From contig CM114273.1 of assembly GCA_050084515.1 (NCBI GenBank), positions 37,882,001-37,946,000 on the forward strand: DNA of 64,000 nucleotides, written 5' to 3'. This DNA is from Blasia pusilla (Eukaryota > Marchantiophyta > Marchantiopsida > Blasiales). Positions within the stretch are counted from its first letter, which is position 1; every line of letters begins with the position of its first letter. This document shows positions 23,025 through 34,978 of the stretch, one piece after another. The notes below the pieces were generated by a model. The model saw nothing but the letters and a program-made list of their open reading frames with translations. It made no database searches and had not been told where the DNA came from. The position numbers and the translations under genes were made by a program.

Positions 23025-25662
23025 AGATGAGCCAAATGTTTGTCTGGCTCCTACAACATGTGTGCTGCTGTCATGGCAACCACTACTCTCTTTCAGGGAT
23101 CTATGTCCAAAGGGCCATGTTTCTTCACCTCATGTGAAACACAGCATCCTTCTGTAATTTTAAATTCTTGAGACTTAGCTGGCTAGCAAATTCTGATCAG
23201 TGGAAAGAGTACATTGAGGACACATTAATGACCATCATAGAATGCCTCTTACCTGTGGACTTGTTCTCAGGGAAGTCAAGTGGAAACAAACGCCTTTCAA
23301 GGAATTTGGTTTGGAGAGGTCTCGTGTGGTTGAAGTTTATCAACCATATGGGCAAAGTGATTGTGTTAGTAGTAAATGTAGGCGATGAATTCTGCTCTTG
23401 GTTTCCATTGCGCTATTTTGAAACATTCATTTGATACAAGTGTAAAGAAGATTATTTGCAAGATGTAAGATGATTAAGGGAGACACCTTTGCCAAGAATG
23501 GAGTCCACATGTTGACATGAGCATTGGAAATGTTTATTTGATTCTCAGTACTGGTGGTTATTGAAATTAGGATGCCCTTTTGTCTGTGTTATAAACAACT
23601 CCAAGCTATACGTGCGGTCTGTGTCGTCACTGAAGCATTGATGAGAGGAAGTGACCACTTCTCCTTGCAGCAGATTCAAATTGCTAGACTTCCATTGTGG
23701 TCGCTCACCACAATCAAAGTCTAGCAATTTTGGAATGAAGATTATGAAATGGATGTAGTGAATGTTATAAAAAATATGGCTCTTTCTCAAATGGGCAGGA
23801 CAAGCAATTTTCAAAGCAATCGTTCCTCTTCCACACCTGTACGTAGGGCAAAGTATCTATATCTCATGCAGAGTTGCGCGATTGCTAAATGAACGCAAAA
23901 TTATGGAAAAGAAGTAAAAGCTTGATTCATAGGGCTGGGACGAAAGAAAGAGGACCGTTTCAAGGGAGATGAGAGACATGGAGAGTAGCCATGCGGAGTC
24001 AAGAATTTGTCGGTTCAGGTGGCATTGGCCCTTGGCTCTTAACTAGTCCTAAGACAAGCCAGGGCGCGCGGCACTGACTTGGTTTAATTGTGGCAGCGAG
24101 CGCGAACTACCTCACTTTCATTAGTAAGTAACCCACTGCCTCCCTGTTGGGTCAGGTTAGAGGACAAACACCAGAATCTCAGCGGTAGTTCGTGGACCCA
24201 CACTGAGATATGAGTTCTTATTACATTTGTTCGCAGAACCTGGTCCTCTCAAGAGCTCAGTGGGTTACTTACTAATGAAAGTGAGGAGTTGTTTGGTTTC
24301 ATGTTAGTTACCATTCGCTTACTAGCATCATAAGGGACTGACAGCCGCGAGGCCAGACAATGGGAACGTTGGAACGCACTTCCCACCAATCAGACGTTAC
24401 GGCAGACGAACTAGAGTTCGTTACAGTTGTCTCAATACGGAGAGTCCAGGAACAATAATCTTCAATGCCCTCTAGGCGACATCCATGTCATCTAGACAAT
24501 TCTGATGGAACTAGCAAGCTTGAGTTTGTCAGCATAACTACTTGTGCATAGAGCGAGCATGGGACTCAATGTGCCCACGGTTTGTTTTGTTCCCACCAGA
24601 ACCGTTCTCAAAGCATATTAAAAGCACGCCTTCAAACAACTCCACGTAGTCATTTGTGCATATCTACAGTCTAATTTTTCGTGCATATGTGAATTGCAAA
24701 TTCTCACAATTGGAAAGGATCGACACACACGACAAATATGTCATGGCTTCTAACTGACCTACATTCAAAATATGGTGGAAAGTTTAAGATTTTTAGATTG
24801 AATTGGTGACACTCCTTCATAAATGTCGTCGCCAGAGCTTGGCAACACACCATGTTGAATTTTCAATATGGAAGAAAGACATCCCCGCCGCAGCATGGAC
24901 CTCAGATCAGGCAAGATCACCCGCCAAATTTAGGCATATTACTAAGCGGAGAAAAGAAACTAACAAGGAATTCACTAGTAGCGGGCAGCAAACCGGAAAG
25001 AGCCCAGCTTGAGAATCGTGGGGCCATGCCCCGCGAATTGTTGTCTGGAGAAGTGTCCTCTGCAGTGGACCGGGCCCAAGTTTCCTGGAAAAGGACGTCG
25101 GACAGGGTGAGAACCCCGTCGAGCTCGAACCCTGCTGCTCCACGAGGCGATGTCGGCGGGTTGGGCTGTTGGAGAATGCACCCCTGCGCGGGTTCTAGTC
25201 ACATCATGCATCCTGCGGCGTCGCGATCAACCCTGTTCCCCGAGTTTTACCATGTGTCGCACAAGATGTGTACAGCACCGCTGGTATGGTAGTCTGCCAC
25301 ATCCGGTGGTCACCCTCCTCATCTGCCTTCTCAAGGCATAGGAATTGCTTCTCAATTTTCTTCTGAAGATTTCACATCCGGTTCATTGATCCAAGTACAA
25401 AGACAGATCGTCATGCATCAGGGTCAGCTTGGGATGGGGGTTTGTTCCCATTGGATTCTGATGGTTCAATGGGCTCTGTGAATCCCAGTTAGTATCTGGT
25501 ACAGAAGTCACTCCACTATGAATCTCCCATCATACTCGTGGTGATCATAGTGAAGCATGGAATTGAATTTCAGGAACTGTCTCAGCACATGAGCTAGCAG
25601 TCGTCCCAGCAGAGGCATGGTCCGAAAACCTCGTCCGCCTTGACATCACTCACTGACCATAA
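23025..25662. other. Intergenic DNA between convergent VAC14 and ADC genes
   Basis: The first few hundred bases are the probable 3'UTR of VAC14. A foldback lies at 24106-24290 (listed separately). The stretch 24800-25350 is more GC-rich, with overlapping short ORFs on both strands and no recognisable domain. The last part is the likely 3'UTR of the arginine decarboxylase gene on the other strand. Confidence 0.5.
24106..24290. repeat. Foldback with 29-bp perfect inverted repeat
   Basis: The arm at 24110-24138 begins CCTCACTTTCATTAG and is an exact reverse complement of 24258-24286, ending CTAATGAAAGTGAGG. Pairing continues outward with a one-base gap (AACT/AGTT) and inward through AGAGGAC (about 24159) and GTCCTCT (about 24243). 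Either a MITE-like non-autonomous DNA element or a hairpin RNA locus would fit; no ORF is inside and no target duplication was recognised. Confidence 0.75.
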
Positions 25663-28600
25663 TTACTTAGTTAGATAGGTATATGAATCTAGGCTACACT
25701 CATAGTTTCTCAGGAGTATTTGTGCATCCTCCGAAGTCAATCGCCCATCGGCAATGGCTTCTTCAGCTTCTTTACGAATATCCTCAATGAGATCTTTTGC
25801 ATCATGCTGCACTGTGCTCAGGACTTCTGCAATTGTTTGGCCCATGATAATGTGCTCAACTGAGAAGTTTTCATTATAAGGGCCGCCATTAAAGGCACAG
25901 ACACTTTTGTTGTGACTATAGTAGTGACTGCCTCTCTTGGGCTTTGTCCTCACATGTACAGTGTGGGTTGCGCCAAAAAGATTGTGTGCACTTCCCATAG
26001 CTTCCTGCCAATCACAAATAAGAAGATGATAAGCCTGAGCTAGATTTCATCACATGAAAATTTTACCAAAAGGATGACAGTTGCATTACATCAACACTTT
26101 CAGTTCATCCCGTAGAGCTAATAACACACAATTGATTGAGCTCACATACCTGGTATACACCTCCCAGGAATAAACCAATGTAGTAGGACTCGTCTTTCTT
26201 CAGTGGATGAACAGGAAGTGCACTCATGATCTCTCCATTAGCACCAACAAATCGATCAATTTTCCCATCACAGTCACAAGTCAAATCAGCAAGGGTAGCT
26301 TGAATGGTGGGCTTCTCATTCAGGCGCTGCAGAGGAATAATGGGAAAGATTTGGTTGATGGCCCAGCTATCAGGAGCTGACCGGAACACAGACATGTTGA
26401 CATGATACACAGCTGCCATGGACAGGCAAAGATTCTGCAGTTCATGTTGAAGCTCACTTGATTGGGCATATGAGAACACCCGATGGCACACAGCCTCATA
26501 CAGAGCATTTGCTTGTGCTCGCTGTTCCAAGGTTAAGCAGCCCAGCTTGAACAGGCTACCAGCCTCCAACTTAAACTGTTTTGCATCATTCAATGCCTCC
26601 CAGTAATTTGTCTCATTCACAGTGCGATAAACTTCATGGAAGGTGGACAACAAGTACTGTCCCTTATGAGAGTCGTGAGAGGTCTCAACAGAGACGTTCC
26701 CCTTTGTTGAACTTCCCAGCTTTGAAGTAGCCAATTGGTTGAGAGTGGCCAGATCATCCAAGACTGCCTTTTCTGAACGCTGACTGGTACTCAGAACATC
26801 AAAGACCAACACTGAGTGATGCGATGCCAATGCCCTACCACTTTCAGATATAATGATGGGCTGAGCCACACCCTTCAAAATGCAGGCATCCACCAGTGCT
26901 GCCACCACATCATTTGCATAATTCTGCACAAATTTCATCATCGTATTTAGATGAACGAATTCATGTCACCTGAGGGTTTGGGCTGATGCCATCATATCAA
27001 ACACAGAGTGTGCGACTGAAACCACAAATCAAACATTGAATTGCCAAAGCTATAAAAGTCGGCCAAACTAAAATACATGTATGACAGAAGGCATATGCAT
27101 TTTCATATGAAAGGGACGTACATAATCACATCTAAGCAAAACTAGAAGGCACTGAAATGTAGAAAAGGAAAAACTTAGTCATAAATTTGATTCTTCCACC
27201 ATGCTGTGTTTTGGTGTACAAAGACATTCTACATCATGAGCTGCTCTTAGATAGGTAAAACGCTTCCAGGCAACCTGAAATAATAAAATTCAACATACCT
27301 GCATGGTGTAGTTTGTAGATGCACTTGACTCTCTTTTTGTGCCATCATAATCAATTCCAAGTCCTCCTCCAACATCAACATATCCCTGGTGAAATGCAAG
27401 AGAAACCCAGTATATGCCCAGTGAATATACATATGGAGCCACCAGTCCCATGCGACACAATGAGACTCAAGTATAAAGACAGATCTAGTGAGTTGGTGCA
27501 TCACTTCTAGAAGCAGTAAGGCATAATCACTCGAGAGACAAATTTTGAATCAAAACATCAACATAGACAAGTGTTCAAGAAAACCTCAATGGAGACGATG
27601 GAGCCAACAGAAATTTGAAAACCTTCAGTCCATACAATATGAAACACTACTTGTAGCTTCTGGTTAAGTCCTTTGCTTCAGGAAGTTTGAGTAGTTTTCA
27701 TCCTAGCCTTACAACCATAGATCATGCACCTTAGTTGGAGCGCTCTAGAGATTGGGATGAGGGGAGAGGCATTCAGAAGTGAAGAGAGTATCATATGAAA
27801 GGAGAGGAACTCTCTCATGTAGTGTGATTGCTTCCATTACAGAGTGTTGGTGAGGAGCTTCCACGTGTCAACCAAGAAACTTGTCACAACAGTCTACCTT
27901 AACTGACCGGGATGCCCAAACCATCCTATTTACTGGTAATTCAGCTTTGGGTGGGTGCTTAGAAAACTACGGAGAGAGACTGTACTCATTAAGTAGTGCC
28001 TAAAATAGCCCTAAATCCCAAGCCATTATTCAGCAGTGCTAGAGACTAGGACCCATGGAGGGAGGAAAAAGGGGAATAAGTACCATATGAAAGGGGGAGA
28101 CCATAATCTGAACGGTAATCACACACTATATGAGAGGGAGAACCCTCTCATATAGTATGTGTTTACTATATATTGTAAAACATAGTAACTTGGAGTTTAC
28201 TATAGTGAAAAGTAACTGATAGAATTACTATAGTAACTTAGTGTTTTAACACAGTAAATAGTAATTTCTTGTTACCATAGAGTTACCTCAGTAATTCTGA
28301 GAATTACTATGGGCGGCAGGCCCTAACCCCAAAACCCTAAAACCTAGAAACTCATTCTCTTGGCTGTATATAACCCTCTGAGGGTGCCCTGCGGAATTAC
28401 ATTCTCTTACACCTTTCTGAACACAACTCTCTGAGCTGAGGAGCTGATTGAGAAGCACTGAGTGTGCTTTGCTTACCTGAGTGGATTGTGCTTCTGACCT
28501 TAGTAGTTCAGTGTGCTAAGCACTGAGTGTGCTGCTGCTTACAGACTGAGAGGTCTGCTGACTTGAGGGGTTCAGTGAGTCTTGTGATACAATGTGTCTA

Positions 28601-31600
28601 GTAGTACTAACCTGAGTGGTTGCTATTGAGATGTCTACTGCTGCTAACCTGAGTGCTTGCTATTGCACTAAGTGTGCTTGAGAATGCAAGGTAATCTGGT
28701 GATGCAGGTTGTCTAGTGCTTTCCTCTACAATCTAACCTGAGTGGTTGCTATTGCACTAATTGTGCTTGTAATAGCTAGGTTGTAGAGAAACTCTGATAT
28801 TCTAAAACTATATGAGAAGAAGAAGAAGAAGTTGGTGAAGAAGGTGCAATATGAAGTCTGCTGAGAGAGAAAGGAAACAAGATTTCCTTTCCAACGAAAG
28901 AGTATCACACTGTCCTCAGCAAGGTTATCAGAATATACAAACAAAAGAGGAACCATCCCAGAACGAAGTGTTTTAAACAGGAAAGATAACCCACCATTGC
29001 TGCACCCATGAGTGCAAGCTCACAGTAGGTGTGGCTAGCTTCACGCATTGCCTCCTTGATTATGGATATAGAGGGGATCTGAGATCCAATGTGGAAATGA
29101 AGCAGCTGTAAACAGTCCAACATGTTCTCCTGTGAAATTTAGAGTGAGATTTGTTAGTTAATCCTTACGCCTATCTTCAACAATACAGTGCACAAGTCTC
29201 ATATCACTCCATTTATTTCAAATTATTATTAAACAATTGACATTATTAAACAATAGGTAAACGGTTCTTGCGATATGATGGAAAAGAAAATCAACTATAC
29301 TTCTATGACTAAAATCAAATCATCAACTTGAGGTTAAAAGGTGGTGGTTCAGATGAACGTACATGCCTCAAAGTGTACACCACCCTAATGATCTCATTCA
29401 CTGTCAGGCCAAATTTCCCATTGTCACCAGATGTCTTGCCCCAATGCCCACTATGTTTGGTACTGAGCTTTACTCGTACTCCTATCATCGGCCTCACCCC
29501 CAAAGTTTTGCTGCATCCTATTACAAGTTCCAACTCTTCCATCTAGAGGCAAGACCCAAACATATCAAAAATTGCAACTGAATCCTGGAACTATTGCATG
29601 CGCAATCATACTCAAAAAATGCTTAATTTGTTCACAACTTCATCAACAAATTCATTGAAATAATGTATTCCTTTGATGTGAAAAGAATCCATTCATCCAT
29701 TATGAATATCACACAACACTAAGACTACTAACTCACAGAAAGAAAGTTATGCACACACCTGCTCTAGAACAATAACTGCATTTACTCCGAGTTGTCTTGC
29801 CAGCAGGACACTTTCAATATACACCTTGTCCTGAATGTAACCAAAACGCTGTCAAGAGGGGAAGTCTGGAATCATCCGAAAGTGGACATAAACATGATTT
29901 GGGGCAGTCAACGAGGTGAGGAGTACCATCTTCCAGATTATATATGAGAGGTACAGATCTCAAGTATGTGGTGTTGAGAATGCAGTACCATCCAGAACAA
30001 AAGACATGAGCACTGCATTGTGTAAAGCAATCAAACAGGAACTATGTTGAATAGGCATGAACTATAGGTGCTTCTGAAATGCCCTAGTACAGTAGGAAAG
30101 AAAGGTATGCATAGATAGAAGTGACTAAAGTATCTTCTAAGTTTAGGAATAGCTGTTCCGAGGGAATTTATCACTCTGTTCCCTTTATAGAAATATGTAA
30201 GGGTTTCTTATAGGGCAGCTTCCACTCAACAATGTAGCCTTGGGCTTCCTCTGCTCCTCCCACTTCTTCTATTCCAATGCTATGGTTTAGATATTTCCAG
30301 CTTCTTGTCCTGTTCAGTCAGTGCTAATCTTCTCCATTACGAAGCATAGCTTCAACCAGGAAGTTGTTGCAGGACAGTACTGAATCATCTTGAGTGCCAA
30401 ACTCTTTTGTTTTTTAACTGTCTCCCCTGTGTATGAGTTTGTCATAGCTTATGCAAATACTTCTTGTACCGAAATTAGCTGGAGTGTGCTATCTCTTGGC
30501 TATGAGGTGAGATGGTGGAATTATGCACAGATCGGACCTAGACATGGCCCTAAGACTCCTAGTACTTGGTGTCACTTATCATTTTGGGGAACTGTCTAGG
30601 CTGAAGCTTCCTCTAGTCCAACTGTTTTAGTCCCCCAACTCTCTATATTCTCAACAGGTGGTGGTAGCCTATTCAGTGGAGGGACTTGGTCCAGCCTCTA
30701 GCCAGGATTTTGTTATTACATACCAACAAGCCGTCAATACCAGTATGAAGAAAAGGTTGGTCAAATGGTCCAAAACCAGGGAAGAAAGGAACCAAATATC
30801 CAAAGAAAAGCTGTCTTGAGAATACGATGATGTCAGAAACAACCTACAGTAAGTAAAAAATGCTACCAGTTAATTACGACACGGTAGCATATGTAAACCT
30901 AACCACATTCAGACTGTTTGCAACAGCTTGAAATGACACATTGGCGCCAGAAAGCATTTGGAGTCTAAGCACAGGTCTCTGGAAGACAGGATAGAAAAAT
31001 CTTCCACACTGAGTACTGGGCAAGAGGCAAGTGCTAAGACATCAGATACCGATCGAATTTCTTCAACTTATACTCTAACCGGAACCTGCCACAGAAATAT
31101 AGTAAATTAAGGAAAAAATGATACCCTCACCTACTGTCCTTTGCTTAAGACGGAGAATACACTAGTGGGTATTACCAAGTAGTATTTGTTAGGTTTCACA
31201 TGTTGAGTCGAGATAGGCCACAGAGAAGATATTGTATAAAATCCAGGATTTCTTCTACAAATCATCAATCGGCCTATTACATGAGTTGTTCTTTATTGTG
31301 TCTCTAGATTGCTATGCTTGTGACCCGCCATATTTTAACAATCTGGTTGAAAGATAAGAGAAGAGAGAGACTTGCATTCCTCAGTTGGGTAGATGTAGAA
31401 GCACTCAACCACACACTCCAAGGGTTAATCATAACTTTACTCACAAGAGGAGTTGGCACCAGGCAAAGACCACATGAATAAGGAGATGGAGGTCCTCCAC
31501 AACCAAGGCAGGGTCGCAAGGTTAATATGCCTTGTATCCGTTGCAGATGAGCAAAGCATTTCTGCTCTTCCGCAATTTGGCTATAGCTATGAGCAGTTCT

Positions 31601-32991
31601 GGTTTTGAACCCGCCTCCAGTCCAAATCCGTAAGGGTGGCCAAATTTGACGATCTCTTCCACCAAAAAGCCGTCATGATTGCACTTTATGGGAAAGACAC
31701 CCTGAAATGGGCGCTGCACAACCAACATTGTATGAAGTCATTGTAGTTAGCTAAGAGTAGAGGGCTTTCTGTCCAATAGACCACACCTTGTGTACAAAAT
31801 GCCTATGAGAGGATCGATGCTGCAATACTTCCATAAGTAGCTGAATTTGAAAGTAATTATCTTAGAGAGGCGTATGATTATCTTGTCCCTTGGACTTGAA
31901 TGGACTTTGAAAAAATCAACTACAAGCAATGACGGGTAATGCCACAGTAGAAGACTGCCCAAGAAAGAGTCACCCATCACAGGTGACAGTAGTAAGAGGT
32001 CTTACCTGATACTTGTAAAACGCAATGGCTGCACTAAAGCTGTCATGAAGCTCTTGAATTCTATGATGAATGATATCTGGAAACCTTATCACCACCGGTA
32101 ACTGCACGTTTCGTTTCTTCATGGACTCGATCAGTTCAACCAGATCAACTTCGTCGGAGCCTGCCAAGGTTTTAAGTTCTTAGAATTATATCGACAGGGT
32201 GCTAGAAACTATTAAATGCCACAGCAGACCCGAGACATTCCTACACAACTCTATCTACTGCCATTGAGCTTGGCAGAAAACCCGGCTCACCATAGCCTAG
32301 TCAATTGAAGTATCATCAGCTGCTTAACAGAGCTTTTAGAGCCACACTAACAGCCAACCATTGCAGAAGTAGTGACCGGTGTGAGCTGCTGTTCCGGTGA
32401 AGGAATACTTTACGCACCATCGGATAAACCAGAGAGTCGCACACAGACGCGCCCCTGCAAATTCACATAGAAATACGGGGATCCCCACCCATGCACTCGG
32501 TAGAGAGTCTCGCTGTCGACCGTTGTCCACGAGTGCTCCATCCTCCGGTCGCTCTCTTCAGCGCCGCTCAGCACGGCAGCCTCTCGATTTTCCTGAATCG
32601 GACCGATAGCACCAAACCTCTGTTCCCATGAGCTCCCAAATCCCGACAGTCCTGAGCAACGAGTAATTCCCTTCACAAGCCCGCTCGTCTTGCTCCTCCT
32701 GTCCTCCGCAAATGACCTCCAAACTTTCCACCTCTCCAGCTTCTCAAACCTTCCACATCTCCCTGCAAGCCTACGTCCATCAACACGACTCCTGCACATT
32801 CCAGGGAACGACGATCTTCCCACACAACACACCGAGCAGCTCCGAATGCCGGCACGAGCACATCTCCAGCAACCTCCTCCCGAAATCAATTCTTCAGCAC
32901 CTCCCGCCACTAACGCCTCTCGCCAACGCTTCTCAGTCCCTGCGGCCACGCACGGCGTGCACGTCCCACGGGAAGCAGCACCTGCAGCCAT
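25663..32991 (-). CDS. ADC: Arginine decarboxylase, biosynthetic SpeA type (9 exons)
   Basis: PLP enzyme turning arginine into agmatine, the first step of the plant ADC route to putrescine. Exons on the minus strand: 32991-32418, 32160-32006, 31713-31531, 29830-29759, 29542-29363, 29129-28995, 27385-27299, 26923-26150, 26004-25663. Phases agree throughout; 2502 nt, 833 aa from ATG 32991. Seen: [21 protein letters not shown] with the PLP lysine, [81 protein letters not shown] (active-site Cys region), GLFLGGVYQ and SAHNLFG. All introns are GT-AG except the one after exon 3, whose donor reads AAG|GCATAT. ATG choices are 33054 (854 aa), 32991, or 32541 (683 aa, nearest the family's ~700). The extra N terminus is rich in A, G, R, S and may be a plastid transit peptide. 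Intron 6 holds LINE fragments. Confidence 0.93.
27705..28156 (-). mobile_element. Two LINE family B 3'-end fragments in ADC intron 6
   Basis: 27705-27965 resembles 18160-18420: shared phrases include AGCTTCCA(C/A)GTGTCAACC, AAGAAACT and CTCTCATRTAGTGTGA. A second fragment, 27985-28156, starts with TACTCATTAAGTAGTGCCT, exactly as at the 3' end of family B at 18138, and also covers the CCATATGA and TCTCATATAGT blocks. So two independent or tandem 3'-end copies lie side by side, both antisense to the window's plus strand, i.e. sense with ADC. Confidence 0.75.
28125..28156. repeat. Perfect 14-bp hairpin in the LINE fragment
   Basis: ACTATATGAGAGGG (28125-28138), loop AGAA, then CCCTCTCATATAGT (28143-28156), a perfect inverted repeat. 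Confidence 0.8.
28157..28750. repeat. LTR-like remnant in ADC intron 6
   Basis: The segment has a TATA-like stretch (CTGTATATAACCCTCTG at about 28364) followed by a leader-like region. The phrase CCTGAGTGGTTGCTATT recurs near 28613 and 28737 (with a related copy near 28650), and GCACTAAGTGTGCTT-like phrases recur too. A telomere-like CCCTAACCCCAAAACCCTAAA lies at about 28321. It resembles an LTR with internal repeats, but no partner LTR was found. Confidence 0.3.
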
Positions 32992-33054
32992 GGTCGCCAC
33001 CGCGCTCGTTCCCGATCGAACAGCAGAAAGTCCACCACCTCCTACCGGCCTCAA

Positions 33055-34379
33055 ACACCATTCAAATCACATTCGGCTAACGATAGAGAAAATTTTCATT
33101 CCCATCGCACGAACCTCACAATCCTCCTCCGCTGCGTTCTTACCATCGCTTGCCAAGCACCCATTCCAAAACCTAAAATGCACTCCCTTGGAAGTACATT
33201 TTGCATCGAAACCCTCATCTTCCGTCTTTTCGTTTGTGTCCGTCCTCCATTACCCTAGAGAGCACGGCGTCCATAAACCCTTGAGACACGAGAACGGACG
33301 GCATCTCCGTTCACATGGCACTGCGGAGGAAACCCTTTGAACCAGTGAGCGGCCTTTACATCGTTTAATTATCAAACGCTAGCATAATGCCCGTGCTTTC
33401 CACGGGTTACGAATATTCATTCGTTAAATTTTTTGTCGTGTTCATTTAGTTATTTTGTTAAGTAGGGAGGAGGGTTTTTTCTAACCTATTCATCCTTTAG
33501 TTTTTTAATGAGAGGTTGAGTTAGTTAGTCCTGATCCCCTTCCGAGATTCCATGTGGAATAAAAATAAAATTGTTCCGTTTTCTTTGTTGGTGTGTAGGA
33601 GATCGTAACACAATCTCAAATTATGCTTTTAGTATCCTAGAGATATATGTCATGGTAAGTAAGGATAGATGGTTATGTGGAATTAAAAGGACCTAACCAC
33701 AAGATAGGGGGCGATTGGAGATATTTTGGTAATTCATCGTCATCTGTGGATCCTATGAGTTAGCACGGGATCCACACATGGGATGCATATGTGGGTTAGC
33801 ATGCTTCTAGACCTATTCTATGTGAAAGCAAGATAGCCACTTGCTTGAACGCATGAAATTAACACGTGATGATGGCCAATTTCTTGAGTTTGTACCCCTT
33901 CCAAAAGATCTGAATACTCCCCATCACTTTCCATTGTTCCCTAAATATCCTCATCATATCTTCCACATCTGGTGTCGTACGCCAACTTCTCTTGAATGTC
34001 AATCTTTTGTGTGTGGAAGCATACATTCAGTAGGACACACTCTCAATGCCGATCTATACCCAAACATACTCACGTTAGTCTGGTCTGGGTCGATCGGCCT
34101 TCCAACCCACCGAGTTCTCAACTCGACACCTTATTAAGCTCAACCTTCCATAATTCCTAGCTTCCCAATACGGGCAACTCTTTTGAGACTTGGGACAGAC
34201 TTTCTGGTTGGTATAGGCATCTAAAATGGCGTTCGTGCGCCTCGCGGTTCCCATTGTCCAATCGACTGCGCATGAGCCCCCAAACCAAGACCCGACTAAA
34301 TGAGTCACAGGTTGGAATCCAATAGTGAGCACCAAAATCCACTCTATTGGACTTGGCTCGGGTTTCAAATTCGAACGTC
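33055..34379. other. ADC upstream region and AT-rich intergenic DNA
   Basis: 33055-33340 is the likely promoter/5'UTR of ADC on the minus strand. A Helitron-like terminus sits at 33379-33406 (separate entry). The rest has only short chance ORFs and no recognised domain. Confidence 0.45.
33359..33406 (-). repeat. Helitron-like 3' terminus (CTAG plus hairpin)
   Basis: Read on the minus strand: CCCGTG-GAAAG-CACGGG hairpin (33406-33390), a short spacer, then CTAG (33382-33379), the layout of a Helitron 3' end. The base after CTAG is C, not the usual T. The adjacent ACATCGTTTAATTATCA (33359-33375) is repeated exactly at 36966-36982 next to another CTAG. Confidence 0.4.
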
Positions 34380-34978
34380 AAAACTCTCGATCTATTCCGT
34401 GCCCTTGGGTCGCCTTGTAGCGCCCCAAAATGGGGTTTGAGTCCCAAACACTCTTGGAGACCTTCCCCCTTACTAGTACTTTTGAGGATCCTGGCCCTCC
34501 TTCTATTTTTGGGGAAGAGACACTCGGGCCCCTTTTTTTGGCTCTCAACCCGACTCTCGATATAGTCTTTTTGGCCAATATCTCAGCTTATGCTCGTGCG
34601 TTTGCTCAGATTTTTGGTGTGTTGGAACTCTCTTTGCATAAGCTTTCCAACGCTTATTTACTTGTACAAAAAGCATCTTGAGACTAAAAGTTATGGTCCA
34701 ATATATAGTCAAAATCCCAAACGCTAGTCACGTTCCAAATCCGGTTCTTACCTCTTTGGCAACCAAGTTTCCTAAACTCGACTCTTCTCAAGTCTTGGTT
34801 CACGTCGGTCGAGGTTACCTAGTTGCGACCATAGATACATGAAATTCTCAACTTTGTTCGCCTTTGATCTCTTGTGTCTCTTCCACGAGACCACTCCAAT
34901 GCGCAAACCATCCTAGCGTGAGCCTGCTAGAGTTCGGATGTTCCGCTTGGCGCTTGTTTGGTTATGAGGGTCACAACA
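34380..34978 (-). repeat. Degenerate LTR-like repeat, copy 2
   Basis: Diverged copy of about 530-1116, with the same minus-strand start TGTTGTGACCCTCATAACC at 34978. Shared blocks include CGTGCCCTTGG, CCAAACACTCTTGG versus CCGAACACCCTTGG, AAGCTTTCCAAC and CTCTTCTCAAGTC. The far end was not found, so solo LTR and truncated element cannot be told apart. Confidence 0.45.

Noticed and set aside
28321-28344. Telomere-like CCCTAA/CCCTAAA-type repeat
   Set aside because: Only about three imperfect units inside an intron, too few for a telomeric or interstitial telomere tract.
32690-33340. 216-codon plus-strand ORF
   Set aside because: It lies antisense to ADC exon 1 and its 5' region, and has no domain.
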